Part shown: piece by piece, positions 52,713 to 62,849 of the stretch
Position numbering within the stretch: position 1 is the first letter of the stretch
Layout of the letters: every line of letters starts with the position of its first letter
Assembly (NCBI GenBank): GCA_021795795.1
Contig: JAJYPA010000006.1
Location: 1 to 63,406 of the forward strand
DNA length: 63,406 bases
Source of the DNA: Pseudomonadota bacterium
Lineage (GTDB): Bacteria; Pseudomonadota; Gammaproteobacteria; Halothiobacillales; Halothiobacillaceae
Direction: 5' to 3'
Notes under the pieces: model-generated
Seen by the model: only the letters and a program-made list of their open reading frames with translations
Told to the model about the DNA's origin: nothing
Database searches by the model: none
Made by a program: the position numbers and the translations under genes

Positions 52713-53321
52713 ATGCATATTTTCGACGCTATTCGTTCTCGTCGGGCCGTGAAGTATTTCGACCCTGATTTCAAGTTAAGCGAATCGGATCAGCGTGAAT
52801 TGCTCGATCTGGCGATGCAATCGCCCACCGCTTTTAATTTGCAGCATTGGCGCTTCGTCGTTGTCGATGACGCGCAGACGCGCCAGGCGATTCGGGCCGT
52901 GGCTTGGGATCAGGCCCAGGTGACGGATGCCTCGATGCTCGTCATTTTGTGTGCGGATACACTCAGCTGGCAAAAAAATGCTGCTCAGGTGTGGGCAGGT
53001 GCCCCCTATGCAGTGCGGGAGATGATGGTTCCAGCCATCGATGCGTACTATCGTGATCGACCGCAGGTCCAGCGAGATGAAATCATGCGCAGCTGCGGCA
53101 TCGCCGGCCAGACATTAATGCTCGCGGCTCGAGCCATGAACCTCGACAGCTGTCCCATGGACGGTTTCGATTTCGATGCAGTGGCCAGAATCATTCAGTT
53201 ACCGGATGATCACGAAATCGCATTCATGCTTGCCATCGGTAAAAAAACGCGCGATGTGTGGCCCAAGCCCGGGCAGCTCAGTATGGAAAATGTGGTGATT
53301 CGCAATGGTTTTGACCGCTGA
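52713..53321 (+). CDS. Nitroreductase-family oxidoreductase
   Basis: FMN-dependent NAD(P)H oxidoreductase of 202 residues. The opening IFDAIRSRRAVKYFDPDFKL holds the FMN-phosphate Arg-Ser-Arg contact, SPTAFNLQHWRFVVV (about residues 37-51) is the Ser/Thr-Asn stretch, and GIAGQTLMLAARAMNLDSCP with GFDFDAV follows. The substrate is not predictable: quinones, nitro compounds or aldehydes are possible. ATG at 52713 lies seven bases after AGGAG; a GTG just before it is too close. The next gene is an alcohol dehydrogenase. Confidence 0.9.
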   Translation: MHIFDAIRSRRAVKYFDPDFKLSESDQRELLDLAMQSPTAFNLQHWRFVVVDDAQTRQAIRAVAWDQAQVTDASMLVILCADTLSWQKNAAQVWAGAPYAVREMMVPAIDAYYRDRPQVQRDEIMRSCGIAGQTLMLAARAMNLDSCPMDGFDFDAVARIIQLPDDHEIAFMLAIGKKTRDVWPKPGQLSMENVVIRNGFDR

Positions 53322-53433
53322 TTTTATCAGGACGATATAAGAAGACGATACAAGGCACTCTTGAGATAGCCTGTAGTGCGAACCGATAGTGATATCTGCC
53401 TTTGATGTGCCAATTCATGACAGGAGACTCAAA

Positions 53434-54438
53434 ATGATCAAAGCCTACGCCGCATTTGAACCCGGTGGTGAACTCAAACCGTTTGACTATGATCCGGGTC
53501 CACTGGGGGATCAACAGGTTGAGATCAATGTCGAACACTGTGGCATTTGTCACAGTGATTTGAGCATGATCGACAACGAATGGGGACTGTCCAGCTATCC
53601 CTTGGTACCGGGACATGAAGTGGTCGGCACCATCGGCGCGATTGGTGCCGGCGTGACGCAGCTTCACGTCGGGCAACGCGTCGGACTTGGCTGGCATTCC
53701 GGCTACTGTATGACTTGCGCGACCTGCATGGATGGCGACCACAATCTGTGTGCTCAGGCTGAATCCACCATCATCGGCCGGCACGGTGGGTTCGCGGACA
53801 AGGTGCGCGCACAAGCAGCGAGTGTTATCCCTTTACCCGAAGGGCTTGATCCGGTTACTGCAGGACCACTTTTTTGCGGTGGTATCACGGTATTCAACCC
53901 CATGATTCAGTCCCAGCTTTCACCCACCGCTCGTGTCGGCGTGATCGGTATTGGCGGCCTCGGTCACCTGGCTGTTCAATTTCTCAATGCCTGGGGTTGT
54001 GAGGTTACAGCATTTACCAGCAGTGAAACCAAGCGTATCGAGGCGCTGGAGCTCGGTGCCCACCACACGCTGGATTCCCGTGATATTGCGGCGCTGGTCG
54101 CTGCCGCTGGCCGGTTTGATTTTCTGTTATCCACCGTTAATGTCACCCTCAACTGGGATGCCTACCTCGGTACACTCAAGTCCAGAGGTCGTTTACACGT
54201 GGTCGGCGCCGCCTTGGAGCCGCTGCGTGTGCCTGCATTCAGTTTGATCATGGCGCAACGATCGGTGTCGGGGTCGCCCGTTGGTAGCCCAGCCACCTTG
54301 GCAAAGATGCTGGACTTTGCCGCACGGCATGGTATCGAACCCATCACTGAAGACTTTGATTTCTCAGATATCAACGAAGCCATTGCCCACTTACGAAGCG
54401 GCAAGGCCCGTTATCGCGTGGTGCTCAATCAAATCTGA
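53434..54438 (+). CDS. Zinc-dependent alcohol/aldehyde dehydrogenase (Ahr/YahK-like)
   Basis: Medium-chain dehydrogenase of 334 residues. The catalytic zinc is bound by Cys and His in [14 protein letters not shown] (about residues 36-49) and [16 protein letters not shown]. Structural zinc ligands lie in [19 protein letters not shown] (about 93-111). The cofactor site is [20 protein letters not shown] (about 170-189), and [13 protein letters not shown] suggests NADP(H). It resembles cinnamyl-alcohol or long-chain aldehyde reductases, which remove reactive aldehydes. ATG at 53434 follows AGGAGACTCAAA. Confidence 0.92.
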   Translation: MIKAYAAFEPGGELKPFDYDPGPLGDQQVEINVEHCGICHSDLSMIDNEWGLSSYPLVPGHEVVGTIGAIGAGVTQLHVGQRVGLGWHSGYCMTCATCMDGDHNLCAQAESTIIGRHGGFADKVRAQAASVIPLPEGLDPVTAGPLFCGGITVFNPMIQSQLSPTARVGVIGIGGLGHLAVQFLNAWGCEVTAFTSSETKRIEALELGAHHTLDSRDIAALVAAAGRFDFLLSTVNVTLNWDAYLGTLKSRGRLHVVGAALEPLRVPAFSLIMAQRSVSGSPVGSPATLAKMLDFAARHGIEPITEDFDFSDINEAIAHLRSGKARYRVVLNQI

Positions 54439-54460
54439 GCGTAATTATTTCCGGCGAATT

Positions 54461-54661
54461 CGGGAACCATGGAAACGCTTAAATCGAGCTGTAGCCACGG
54501 GAGCCTGCGTTGGAATATGGCATGAGATCTACATTGTTCAAGCAAATCAGTGTGAGTGCGGCTTCCGCAGTATGCCAAAGATGGGTTTGGCGTTAGCAGG
54601 GGGCCACTGTACAGAAGAGGATAATCGAAAGCCTAATATGCTACTGATGCCGCCGCTTTGA
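54461..54661 (+). pseudogene. C-terminal relic of a DUF4188 protein
   Basis: The reading PWKRLNRAV, VGIWHEIYIVQANQCECGFR and SMPKMGLALAGGHC matches the end of DUF4188 proteins (WRRFNRAVG..VGIWHETYLVPAG.YE..Y.NMPRFGLA.AG.H). Only the last third is left, without a start codon, and its end overlaps the tsaB 3' end. DUF4188 is haem-protein-like in some annotations, with no settled role. It fills the 194-base gap between the alcohol dehydrogenase and tsaB. Confidence 0.6.
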
Positions 54662-55340
54662 CCCGAGCCACGTTATCACGGAGATAGATGGGAGCGGCAT
54701 CTGCTGGATCCTGCCATTGCGAAGCGGGCGTAGTGGCCGCGAGTTCAATGGCATGGCGAGCATCAGGGTAGGCATCCGGGCTAGTACTCCGCCACGCTTT
54801 GGCTCTAAGCAGGGCAGGGTAACGTGCAAAACCGGAGCCGGTTGCGTATTCACGTTCGTTCGTGTTTGTGGCGAATTCCAACAGAATCAACTCGGGTGAG
54901 ATAACGCGTTCCTCTCCCAGTGGTGTGACAACCCCAGCATCATCCACCAGATATCGGCCGTAATAAATCTCTCCCATGCGAGCATCGAGTGCCGCGTGAA
55001 TGATGCCGCCACCTGCTTGAAACGCCTGTTCCCTCAGTGCTTGTGCCAGGGTGGCGAGTGAAGAAATCCCGAGTACGGGAATATCCAGCCCCAGGGCCAT
55101 GCCCTGCGCGCAAGCGGTGGCGATGCGTACGCCCGTGAACGAACCGGGGCCGCGGCCATAGGCGATCAGATCGAGCTGGTTGTAATCAATGCCGGCTTCG
55201 CTGAGCAATTGCTCCGCCATCGGTAGCAAGCGGTGTGTATGCGCCTTGGGGGCCAGTTCGAATGCGCTCAGAACTGTTCCGTTATGCCAGAGCGCGGCCG
55301 TGCAAGCTTCGGTGGCCGAGTCGATAAATAAGATATTCAA
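54633..55340 (-). CDS. tsaB: TsaB, tRNA threonylcarbamoyladenosine factor
   Basis: Partner of TsaD and TsaE in adding the t6A modification next to the anticodon. The protein of 235 residues has the ASKHA fold start NILFIDSATEACTAALWHNG and the conserved AYGRGPGSFTGVRIATACAQ (about residues 60-79). It keeps no ATP-site of its own, which is normal for TsaB. It is downstream of pgi by 18 bases. Confidence 0.94.
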   Translation of the reverse strand: MNILFIDSATEACTAALWHNGTVLSAFELAPKAHTHRLLPMAEQLLSEAGIDYNQLDLIAYGRGPGSFTGVRIATACAQGMALGLDIPVLGISSLATLAQALREQAFQAGGGIIHAALDARMGEIYYGRYLVDDAGVVTPLGEERVISPELILLEFATNTNEREYATGSGFARYPALLRAKAWRSTSPDAYPDARHAIELAATTPASQWQDPADAAPIYLRDNVARVKAAASVAY

Positions 55341-55358
55341 ACCCAGATATCCAAATAA

Positions 55359-57002
55359 TTAAACCCAGTGTTTATGAATGGTGCTGAGCAAGGCTTCGGT
55401 CGATGGGTCGAAGCTACCGGCTACCGGAACTTTGCCGATGGCGGGCAAGAGTTCGCCGGCCATCTGCTTGCCGAGTTCCACGCCCCATTGATCGTATGAG
55501 TCGATATGCCAGATGGCGCCTGCCACGAAGATACGGTGTTCGTACAGCGCGATCAGCGCGCCGACGGCTTCCGGTGTCATCTGCGGGAACAGGATGGTAG
55601 AGCTTGGCTGGTTGCCAAGGAATACCCGGTGTGGTGAAACACGGGCAATCGTTTCGTCGTCAATGCCAGTCGCCTTCATTTCTGCGACAACAGCATCCAG
55701 TCCGCGACCGAGCATTAAGGCTCGGGTTTGCGCCAGCATGTTGGCAAGCAGCATGGCCTGTTGTTCACCAATCGGCGAGTGGGTGCGAATGGAGGCGATG
55801 AAATCGGTCGGAATCAGGCGTGTGCCTTGGTGCAGAAGCTGGTAGAACGCATGTTGACCATTCGTGCCCGCACCACCCCAAACCACGGGGCCTGTCGCGT
55901 AATCGACCCGTTGGCCATCGAGATCGACCGATTTGCCGTTGGATTCCATGCTCGCCTGCTGAAGATAGGCTGGGAGTCTGCCGAGGCGCGTGCCATAAGG
56001 CAATACAGCCAGGGTTTCTGCACCGAGAAAGTTGCTGTTCCAAACATCGATCAAACCCAGGATCAAAGGCAGATTCTGTTCTGCTGGCGCCTGGCGGAAA
56101 TGCTCATCCATGGCGTGTGCGCCTTCGAGCAGGCGCTCGAAGCCATCCATACCGATATAGAGTGCAATGGGCAGGCCGATGGCCGACCACAGTGAGTACC
56201 GCCCACCAACCCAGTCCCAAAAGCCGAACATGTTGTCGGTATTGATGCCGAATGCCGAAACCGCTTTATGGTTGGTCGAAACGGCCACGAAATGTTTTTC
56301 GATGGCCGATTCGTTCGGAGCATGGTCGAGGAACCAGCGGCGGGCCGTGTGGGCATTGGTCAGCGTTTCCTGGGTTGTGAAGGTCTTGGAGGCGACGACA
56401 AATAGTGTGCGTGCCGGGTCCAGTGTTTTGAGCAGACTGGCGATTTCGCTTGGGGCAATGTTTGCGACGAAATGAACGTTTATTCCCGGCAGGCTATGAG
56501 AGGCGAGGGCATCGCATACCATTCTCGGCCCGAGGTCTGAGCCGCCGATGCCGATATTCACCACATCGGTAATGCGCTCACCAGAATAACCCAGCCAGCG
56601 GCCCTCATGTACCGAGTCGGTGAACTGGCGCATGCGCCCTAATACTTCATTGACTTCTGGCATGACATTCTCGCCATCGACCAGAATCGGGTGATTGCTA
56701 CGGTTGCGCAGGGCGACGTGCAGTACGGCCCTGTTCTCGGTGGTATTGATTTTCTCACCGGCAAACATGGCGTCACGACGAGCCAGAACACCACAGTCCG
56801 CAGCCAGTTGCTGCAACAGATCGAGCGTATCGCTGGTGATCCGTTGTTTGCTGTAATCAACATGCAGCCCTGCGACCTGCTGGGCGTAGATTTGCGCGCG
56901 CTCGGGGTGTTGTGTAAAGAGGTCAGAAAGATGAACAGACTTCATCTGCTCACCATGATCTACCAACTTTTGCCATGCGAGGGATCGAGTTAGCCGGCTC
57001 AT
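55359..57002 (-). CDS. pgi: Glucose-6-phosphate isomerase
   Basis: Interconverts glucose-6-phosphate and fructose-6-phosphate, here linking Calvin-cycle hexose with the oxidative pentose phosphate route. The 547 residues have the signatures VNIGIGGSDLGPRMVCDAL (about residues 151-169), VASKTFTTQETLTNA and the C-terminal SYDQWGVELGKQMAGELLP (about 503-521). Downstream of zwf and upstream of tsaB on the same strand. Confidence 0.96.
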   Translation of the reverse strand: MSRLTRSLAWQKLVDHGEQMKSVHLSDLFTQHPERAQIYAQQVAGLHVDYSKQRITSDTLDLLQQLAADCGVLARRDAMFAGEKINTTENRAVLHVALRNRSNHPILVDGENVMPEVNEVLGRMRQFTDSVHEGRWLGYSGERITDVVNIGIGGSDLGPRMVCDALASHSLPGINVHFVANIAPSEIASLLKTLDPARTLFVVASKTFTTQETLTNAHTARRWFLDHAPNESAIEKHFVAVSTNHKAVSAFGINTDNMFGFWDWVGGRYSLWSAIGLPIALYIGMDGFERLLEGAHAMDEHFRQAPAEQNLPLILGLIDVWNSNFLGAETLAVLPYGTRLGRLPAYLQQASMESNGKSVDLDGQRVDYATGPVVWGGAGTNGQHAFYQLLHQGTRLIPTDFIASIRTHSPIGEQQAMLLANMLAQTRALMLGRGLDAVVAEMKATGIDDETIARVSPHRVFLGNQPSSTILFPQMTPEAVGALIALYEHRIFVAGAIWHIDSYDQWGVELGKQMAGELLPAIGKVPVAGSFDPSTEALLSTIHKHWV

Positions 57003-57094
57003 GCTTTTGATAACCTATCGTTTGGAATTTTTTGGATTGTATTGAGTTGCAATAGGTGGCTGATAGTCACAATTTCCATTTTTGCCTGTGTTGT

Positions 57095-58609
57095 CTAGTT
57101 TGATGGAATGGACAAATCATTTCGCCACTGATGACTATCGTCATCGAATAATCGATCAGATTCTTTCGGCCCCCAGGTGCCGCCTTTGTAGGTATGTATA
57201 TAGTCCCGTTCGACCGACCAGGTCTTAAGGATCGGATCCACCACGCGCCATGCCCAAGCCACCTCGTCGTAGCGCAAAAACAGGGTTTGATCGCCACGCA
57301 TCACGTCCAGCAGCAGGGCCGCGTAGGCATCGAGGTTTTCACGCTCTGGAGCGGTGTAACTGGCATCCATCTGCACGGTGCGGGTGCGCATTTCCAGTCC
57401 GTCGGTTTTGATCTGCAACTCGAACCGGACGTTCTCCTGGGGCTGAATGCCGATCAGAAGCCAGTTCGGTTCTGTTTTTGTGATGGCCGTCTCGCGAAAC
57501 AACTGCTGCGGCGGATCGCGGAAGCGAATCGAAATCTGTGAGTGGGTCTGCGCCAGGCGCTTGCCGGTACGCAAATAGAACGGCACGCCTTTCCATCGCC
57601 AATTGTCGATGTAGAGTTTGACTGCCGCGTAGGTCTCGGTGATGGAGTCGGGGGCGACGCCATCTTCATCGAGATAGCCGATTTCGTTTTCTCCTTTGAC
57701 CACGCCACGTTGATATTGCGCGCGGAATGCCTGTGCGTGCACGGCGCGCGGCGAAATGGGTCGTATGCTGCGAAGCACCTTGACCTTTTCGTCCCGCACG
57801 GCCTCTGGGTCCATGGATGGTGGTGGTTCCATCGCGATCAAGGCCAGCATTTGCATCAGATGGCTCTGCACCATGTCACGAAGAGCGCCTGCGGATTCGT
57901 AATAGCCGGCTCGTCCGCCCACACCCAATGTCTCGGCATGGGAGATCTGTACATGGTCGATGAAATTGCGGTTCCACAAGGGCTCGAGCAGCAGGTTGGC
58001 GAAGCGCATCACCATGATGTTCTGCACGGTGCCTTTGCCGAGGTAGTGGTCAATCCGGTAAATCTGTTGTTCACTGAAGTGACGGTGCAACAAGGAGTCA
58101 AGTGCATGGGCGCTTTCGATGTCGTTACCGAAAGGCTTCTCGATGACCAGTCGCCGACAACCCTTGGATTCCTCGACCAGTCCAGCCGCTGCCAGATGCT
58201 GGCAGATGGGGCCGAACGCATCCGGGGGGACAGCGAAGTAGAACATGATGCAGGCGGGGAATTCGTCATTGAACAGTCGTTGTGCCAACGAGGTGAATGA
58301 ATCCTCCGCCTGATAATCACCGTTGTGAAAATACAGCTGGGACAACAATTTTTCGAGCGCCGCGGTGGGGGCGGATTCATCCTCGCTGAGCAGAACCTGC
58401 ACTTCATCACGCCAATGTTCATCCGTCCAGTCTCTGCGGCCGAAACCGACGATGCGGCTGCCCTGTGGGAGTTCGCCTGCCAGTTCGAGCTGGTAGAGGG
58501 CCGGAATCAGTTTCTTGTGTGCCAGATTGCCTGTCGCGCCGAAAATGACGATCGTGACCGGATCCTGGCGTGATTTATCCCGTTGGGCCGATCGTTTTGA
58601 TGGGGGCAT
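57095..58609 (-). CDS. zwf: Glucose-6-phosphate 1-dehydrogenase
   Basis: First step of the oxidative pentose phosphate pathway. The NADP site is TIVIFGATGNLAHKKLIPAL (about residues 19-38) and the catalytic signature is YRIDHYLGKGTVQNIMVMRF, with its conserved His. The length is 504. ATG at 58609 follows AAAGGAGTCCC; nine more residues upstream are not supported. No pgl (6-phosphogluconolactonase) is present in this block, so the lactone is opened by an enzyme encoded elsewhere or spontaneously. Confidence 0.95.
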   Translation of the reverse strand: MPPSKRSAQRDKSRQDPVTIVIFGATGNLAHKKLIPALYQLELAGELPQGSRIVGFGRRDWTDEHWRDEVQVLLSEDESAPTAALEKLLSQLYFHNGDYQAEDSFTSLAQRLFNDEFPACIMFYFAVPPDAFGPICQHLAAAGLVEESKGCRRLVIEKPFGNDIESAHALDSLLHRHFSEQQIYRIDHYLGKGTVQNIMVMRFANLLLEPLWNRNFIDHVQISHAETLGVGGRAGYYESAGALRDMVQSHLMQMLALIAMEPPPSMDPEAVRDEKVKVLRSIRPISPRAVHAQAFRAQYQRGVVKGENEIGYLDEDGVAPDSITETYAAVKLYIDNWRWKGVPFYLRTGKRLAQTHSQISIRFRDPPQQLFRETAITKTEPNWLLIGIQPQENVRFELQIKTDGLEMRTRTVQMDASYTAPERENLDAYAALLLDVMRGDQTLFLRYDEVAWAWRVVDPILKTWSVERDYIHTYKGGTWGPKESDRLFDDDSHQWRNDLSIPSN

Positions 58610-58677
58610 GTTGGGACTCCTTTCGTAGGGCATCAAACAGCGTTACAGTTGGTCGAACGTACAATGGCTTGTACGAA

Positions 58678-59592
58678 TTACTTCTTCGTAATGGCGTGGC
58701 CACCGAAGGCGTTGCGCATCAACGAAAGCAGGCGATTACCATACCCCTCTTTATCTTGACTGGCGAAGCGCATCTGCAGAGCCAGCGTCATCACCGGGGC
58801 ACTGACGCCAAGATCGATGGCTTCTTTTGCCGTCCAGCGTCCTTCACCGGAGTCTGCTACAACTGGCGCGATGTGTTCAAGACTCTGCCCCTGTTCAGCA
58901 AGCGCTTCGGCGGTTAGATCAAGCAGCCAGCTCTGCACGACAGAGCCATACCGCCAGAATTCGGTGATTTGAGCCAGATCGAGATCAAATTCCTTTTTGG
59001 CGCGAAGAAGGTCCAGGCCTTCGGCCAGAGCCTGCATCATGCCGTACTCAATTCCATTGTGAACCATTTTGACGTAATGGCCGGAGCCGACAGGCCCGAC
59101 ATGTCCCCAACCCTGATCCGGTGCGGGCGCAAGGACCCGGATGGCGGGGGTGATCAGGGCTGCCGCTTCGTCCGACCCGCCGAACATGAGGCTGTAGCCG
59201 TTTTTCAGCCCCCAAACGCCACCAGATGTACCCACATCCATGTAGTGCACACCTGATTTTTGAACGCGCGCGGCACGAGCGATGGTGTCTTGATAAAAAC
59301 TGTTACCACCATCGATCAAAAGATCGCCTTCCTCAAGCAAGGGGAGAATCTGTGTGATCGCATCTTCGGTGACTTTGCCGGAAGGCAGCATGAGCCACAC
59401 GATGCGCGGGGAGGGCAGGGCATCGATAAATTCTTTGAGCGAGTAGGCTCCCGTGATGTGGGTTTCTTCTGCGACCAATTCATCGATTGGCGCCGTACTG
59501 CGATTGTGGGTGACGACTTCAATGCCGCCGCGTGATAGACGTCGAGCCATGTTGGCCCCCATCCGCCCCAGACCGTAAATGCCTAACTGCAT
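58678..59592 (-). CDS. gnd: 6-phosphogluconate dehydrogenase, short YqeC/GndA type
   Basis: Decarboxylates 6-phosphogluconate to ribulose-5-phosphate, which phosphoribulokinase can feed to RuBisCO. The cofactor motif is QLGIYGLGRMGANMARRLSR (residues 2-21). VGTSGGVWGLKNGYSLMFGG (about 121-140) and HYVKMVHNGIEYGMMQALAE (about 175-194) are the substrate-binding motifs. The 304 residues mark the short form, often NAD-preferring and more ancient than the 470-residue one. ATG at 59592 follows AAGGAGAAAAATC. Confidence 0.92.
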   Translation of the reverse strand: MQLGIYGLGRMGANMARRLSRGGIEVVTHNRSTAPIDELVAEETHITGAYSLKEFIDALPSPRIVWLMLPSGKVTEDAITQILPLLEEGDLLIDGGNSFYQDTIARAARVQKSGVHYMDVGTSGGVWGLKNGYSLMFGGSDEAAALITPAIRVLAPAPDQGWGHVGPVGSGHYVKMVHNGIEYGMMQALAEGLDLLRAKKEFDLDLAQITEFWRYGSVVQSWLLDLTAEALAEQGQSLEHIAPVVADSGEGRWTAKEAIDLGVSAPVMTLALQMRFASQDKEGYGNRLLSLMRNAFGGHAITKK

Positions 59593-59895
59593 GATTTTTC
59601 TCCTTGAAACCGAAGTATCGATTGAAAGACTATCACCGAAAAAAAGGACAGCGTAGTAGTTGATTAACAATAACAGCAAGCCTTGGATACGCCTATGAGT
59701 GCGTGTACATATTTACATTTTTTCAATAAGACGGGCTTCGTCATCGGCAGATCAGAAAATGCCGATCTTAAACGGTATACTGGCCAGAAATATAAAACCG
59801 ATTGATGACAAGAGTGAGTCATTGCGCTGCCCGTGAAGCCGAGCGATGGCATCTGAGCTTTTTGAATCCTTACCCATTCTGAACCGAGTGTTGCC
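59593..59895. promoter_or_regulatory. Divergent gnd-ppc intergenic region
   Basis: This 303-base gap must hold the promoters for gnd (minus) and ppc (plus). It is AT-rich near 59640-59740. TATACT at about 59774 is a reasonable -10 box for ppc but no good -35 lies at 17 bases. I see no open reading frame, repeat or known operator in it. Confidence 0.35.
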
Positions 59896-62712
59896 ATGAA
59901 AAAAAATACGAAAGACAACGACAAAGCCTTGCGTGCGCGGGTACGCCTGTTCGGTAACCTCCTTGGCGAAGTGCTGAAGGAGCAAACCGGCGATCACATA
60001 TTCGATACGGTTGAAACATTGCGTCGCGGTTTTATTAAACTTCGTTTGAAGCACAGCCCGGGATTGCAAACCAAATTGATGGTTCTGTTGCGCACACTGG
60101 ATCCGGAAACGCTCAACACCGTCGTGCGGGCATACAACCTCTACTTTAGCTTGGTGAATATTGCCGAAGAAGACTACATGCATCAGCAGCGACGCAAGCA
60201 GGTCCGTCTCGGCCTGCGGCTGTGGCATGGTTCGTTTTACGACACCATGCGTGAGTTTTCCAAGCGGGGGATGAGCTCGGATGATTTACAGACACTACTT
60301 AATCGCCTGGTCTACATGCCTGTGTTCACGGCGCATCCCACCGAAGCCAAACGTCGTACGGTGATGGATCTGCAGCGCAAAATCTTTTTGCTTTGCGCCG
60401 AATTAGACCGCCCAGAAGCGCAAGGTATCGAGCGGAACCGACTGCATCAGCAGGTTAAGACCGTTATTCTCTCTCTGCTTAAAACCAACGAAGTGCGCAC
60501 AACCCGTCCGGAAGTTCATGATGAAATCCGTTTGGGGCTGTATTACTTCAGCACGTCGATTTTCGATGCCGTTCCCTTGGCATACCGTTACCTCGAGCGT
60601 GCGGTGGATGTGAGTTTCAACGAGAAGAACCCTGCAAATCCCGTGACGGTGCCGAGTTTGTTCCGGTTCGGTTCGTGGATCGGCGGTGACCGCGATGGCA
60701 ATCCGTATGTAACGCATGAGGTCACCACCTTCGCCGTCTGCTCGGCGACGCAGACCATCCTGCAAGAATATCTTGATCGACTGGCGGGCATGGATCGGGT
60801 GCTTACCCATTCGTGCCGCTTGTGTCCTGAAATCGACCTGGACGCATTGGGCCTGCTTCAGGATGCAATCGAACTCGGCATGGCCTCACCGGAAAACTCG
60901 GGCGATACCTATTTCACCGAAGAACCCTACCGCCTCAAGTTGCGCATCATCGGCCAGCGCCTGAAGCACAACCTCGATTACGTGACGGCCCTGCTGGACA
61001 AAAAACCCATCAAGCTGTCCGCTCATGCCTATGCACACAAGGATCAGTTCCTGAGCGACCTGTACCGGATTCGTGACACCTTGGTGTCCACAGGCGATCA
61101 ATTGCTTGCCGATGGTGAGATCAAGGACTTGATCCGTCTGGCGGAAACTTTCGGATGGCACCTGTTTAAACTGGATGTGCGTCAGGAATCAACGCGCCAT
61201 ACTCAGACCGTGGCCGATATTCTCAAGCAATTGCAGCCGAAAATCGATTACCTGGCACTGGACGAACCAGGCCGGATGGCACTGCTTACCCAGCTCATCA
61301 ACAAGAGCCGCCACAAGACCATCGATACGGCGGCCCTGTCGGCGGAGTCCGCCGAAACCCTTCAGGTATTCAAGGTCAAGCGCGAACTGATCGATGCCAT
61401 CAGCCGCGATTGCTTCGGTACGTATGTCATCTCAATGACCCATGAAGCCAGCCACGTGATGGAAGTCATGTTCCTCGCCGTGTTGGCCGGCTTGGCTGGC
61501 AAGCGCAAATCCCAGTGGTTCTGCGATATTCAGATTTCACCATTGTTTGAAACCATCGAAGATTTGCAACAGATCGAAGACGTACTCGGCGTACTGTTCG
61601 AGAATCCGGTCTACCGCGAATTGCTGCGTGTTTCCGGTGATCTTCAGGAGGCGATGCTGGGCTATTCCGATTCCTGCAAGGACGGCGGTTCATTGGCCTC
61701 GGTCTGGAGTCTGTACAACGCGCAGAAACGCGTATTGTCCATTACCCAGAAGAACGGTATCGAATGCCGACTTTTCCATGGTCGAGGCGGTACGGTCGCA
61801 CGGGGCGGCGGACCGACCCACGAGTCAATCCTGTCGTTGCCAGCGGGTACGGTCGAAGGTCAGATCAAATTCACCGAACAGGGTGAGGTGCTTTCCTCCA
61901 AGTACAGTAATACCGAAACGGCCATCTACGAGATAACCATGGGCGCGACGGGCCTGATGAAGGCATCGGCGCATCTGGTGATGGAGAGCAATCCTGCGTC
62001 AGCCGAGCACGAGCAGGTAGTCGCCGAGTTGGCGACCTATGGTGAGAAGGCTTACCGGGAATTGACCGACGAAACGCCGTTCTTCTTCAATTACTTTTTC
62101 GAAGCGACGCCTGTACGTGAACTGGGTTTGTTGAATATCGGTTCGCGTCCGGCATCGCGCAAGGTCGGTGATTTATCGAAAGCCTCTGTACGCGCCATTC
62201 CCTGGGTGTTCGGCTGGTCTCAATCCAGGCACACCCTGCCAGCGTGGTACGGTATCGGCTCGGCGCTGAAAACCTGGCGTCAAAATCACAAGGACCAGCC
62301 CGAATTGCTGCACACGCTGTTCAATGAGTGGCCATTCTTCCACAGTATGTTGCGCAATACCCAGCTTTCGCTGACCAAGGGTGAAATGACCATCGCGCGT
62401 GAGTACGCCAGTCTGGTGGCCGATCAGGCCCAGGCACTACCGGTATATGAAAAGATCAGTGCGGAGTATTACCGTACGCTCGATGAATTGTTGCGGGTTG
62501 CCCGGGTCGAATCGCTGGTTGAAATTGATGAGTACATCGGTACCTCGATGATGCGACGAAACCCTTATCTGGACGTACTCAACCACATTCAGATCGTATT
62601 GCTGCGCCGCTACCGGGATGATTCCGAGCCGGAATCCGAACGGAAGAAGTGGTTGCTACCGCTTTTGCGCTCGATCAACGCCATTGCCTCAGGGATGCGC
62701 AATACAGGTTAG
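59896..62712 (+). CDS. ppc: Phosphoenolpyruvate carboxylase
   Basis: Adds bicarbonate to phosphoenolpyruvate to make oxaloacetate, the anaplerotic step of an autotroph. At 938 residues it is slightly longer than E. coli's 883. Catalytic motifs: VFTAHPTEAKRRTVMDLQRK (about residues 141-160), GSWIGGDRDGNPYVTHEV (about 258-275) and LFHGRGGTVARGGGPTHESI (about 626-645). The C-terminus ends in MRNTG, the usual form. A clear terminator follows. Confidence 0.96.
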   Translation: MKKNTKDNDKALRARVRLFGNLLGEVLKEQTGDHIFDTVETLRRGFIKLRLKHSPGLQTKLMVLLRTLDPETLNTVVRAYNLYFSLVNIAEEDYMHQQRRKQVRLGLRLWHGSFYDTMREFSKRGMSSDDLQTLLNRLVYMPVFTAHPTEAKRRTVMDLQRKIFLLCAELDRPEAQGIERNRLHQQVKTVILSLLKTNEVRTTRPEVHDEIRLGLYYFSTSIFDAVPLAYRYLERAVDVSFNEKNPANPVTVPSLFRFGSWIGGDRDGNPYVTHEVTTFAVCSATQTILQEYLDRLAGMDRVLTHSCRLCPEIDLDALGLLQDAIELGMASPENSGDTYFTEEPYRLKLRIIGQRLKHNLDYVTALLDKKPIKLSAHAYAHKDQFLSDLYRIRDTLVSTGDQLLADGEIKDLIRLAETFGWHLFKLDVRQESTRHTQTVADILKQLQPKIDYLALDEPGRMALLTQLINKSRHKTIDTAALSAESAETLQVFKVKRELIDAISRDCFGTYVISMTHEASHVMEVMFLAVLAGLAGKRKSQWFCDIQISPLFETIEDLQQIEDVLGVLFENPVYRELLRVSGDLQEAMLGYSDSCKDGGSLASVWSLYNAQKRVLSITQKNGIECRLFHGRGGTVARGGGPTHESILSLPAGTVEGQIKFTEQGEVLSSKYSNTETAIYEITMGATGLMKASAHLVMESNPASAEHEQVVAELATYGEKAYRELTDETPFFFNYFFEATPVRELGLLNIGSRPASRKVGDLSKASVRAIPWVFGWSQSRHTLPAWYGIGSALKTWRQNHKDQPELLHTLFNEWPFFHSMLRNTQLSLTKGEMTIAREYASLVADQAQALPVYEKISAEYYRTLDELLRVARVESLVEIDEYIGTSMMRRNPYLDVLNHIQIVLLRRYRDDSEPESERKKWLLPLLRSINAIASGMRNTG

Positions 62713-62773
62713 GAAATACCGATACCCCATATTCTTTTAACCGCAAGCACGGCACTTAGGTCGCCCGTTTGAA

Positions 62774-62801
62774 GAATCCTCCCTTGTGGAGGATTCTTTT
62801 T
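62774..62801 (+). terminator. Rho-independent terminator after ppc
   Basis: A perfect nine-base stem, GAATCCTCC with GGAGGATTC, surrounds a five-base loop and is followed by TTTTTATAT. It ends the ppc transcript about 60 bases after the stop codon and separates it from the CDF gene. Confidence 0.92.
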
Positions 62802-62849
62802 ATATCATCGAGTCTGATCAGCACATTTACATTAGATAAGGCTTCAACA

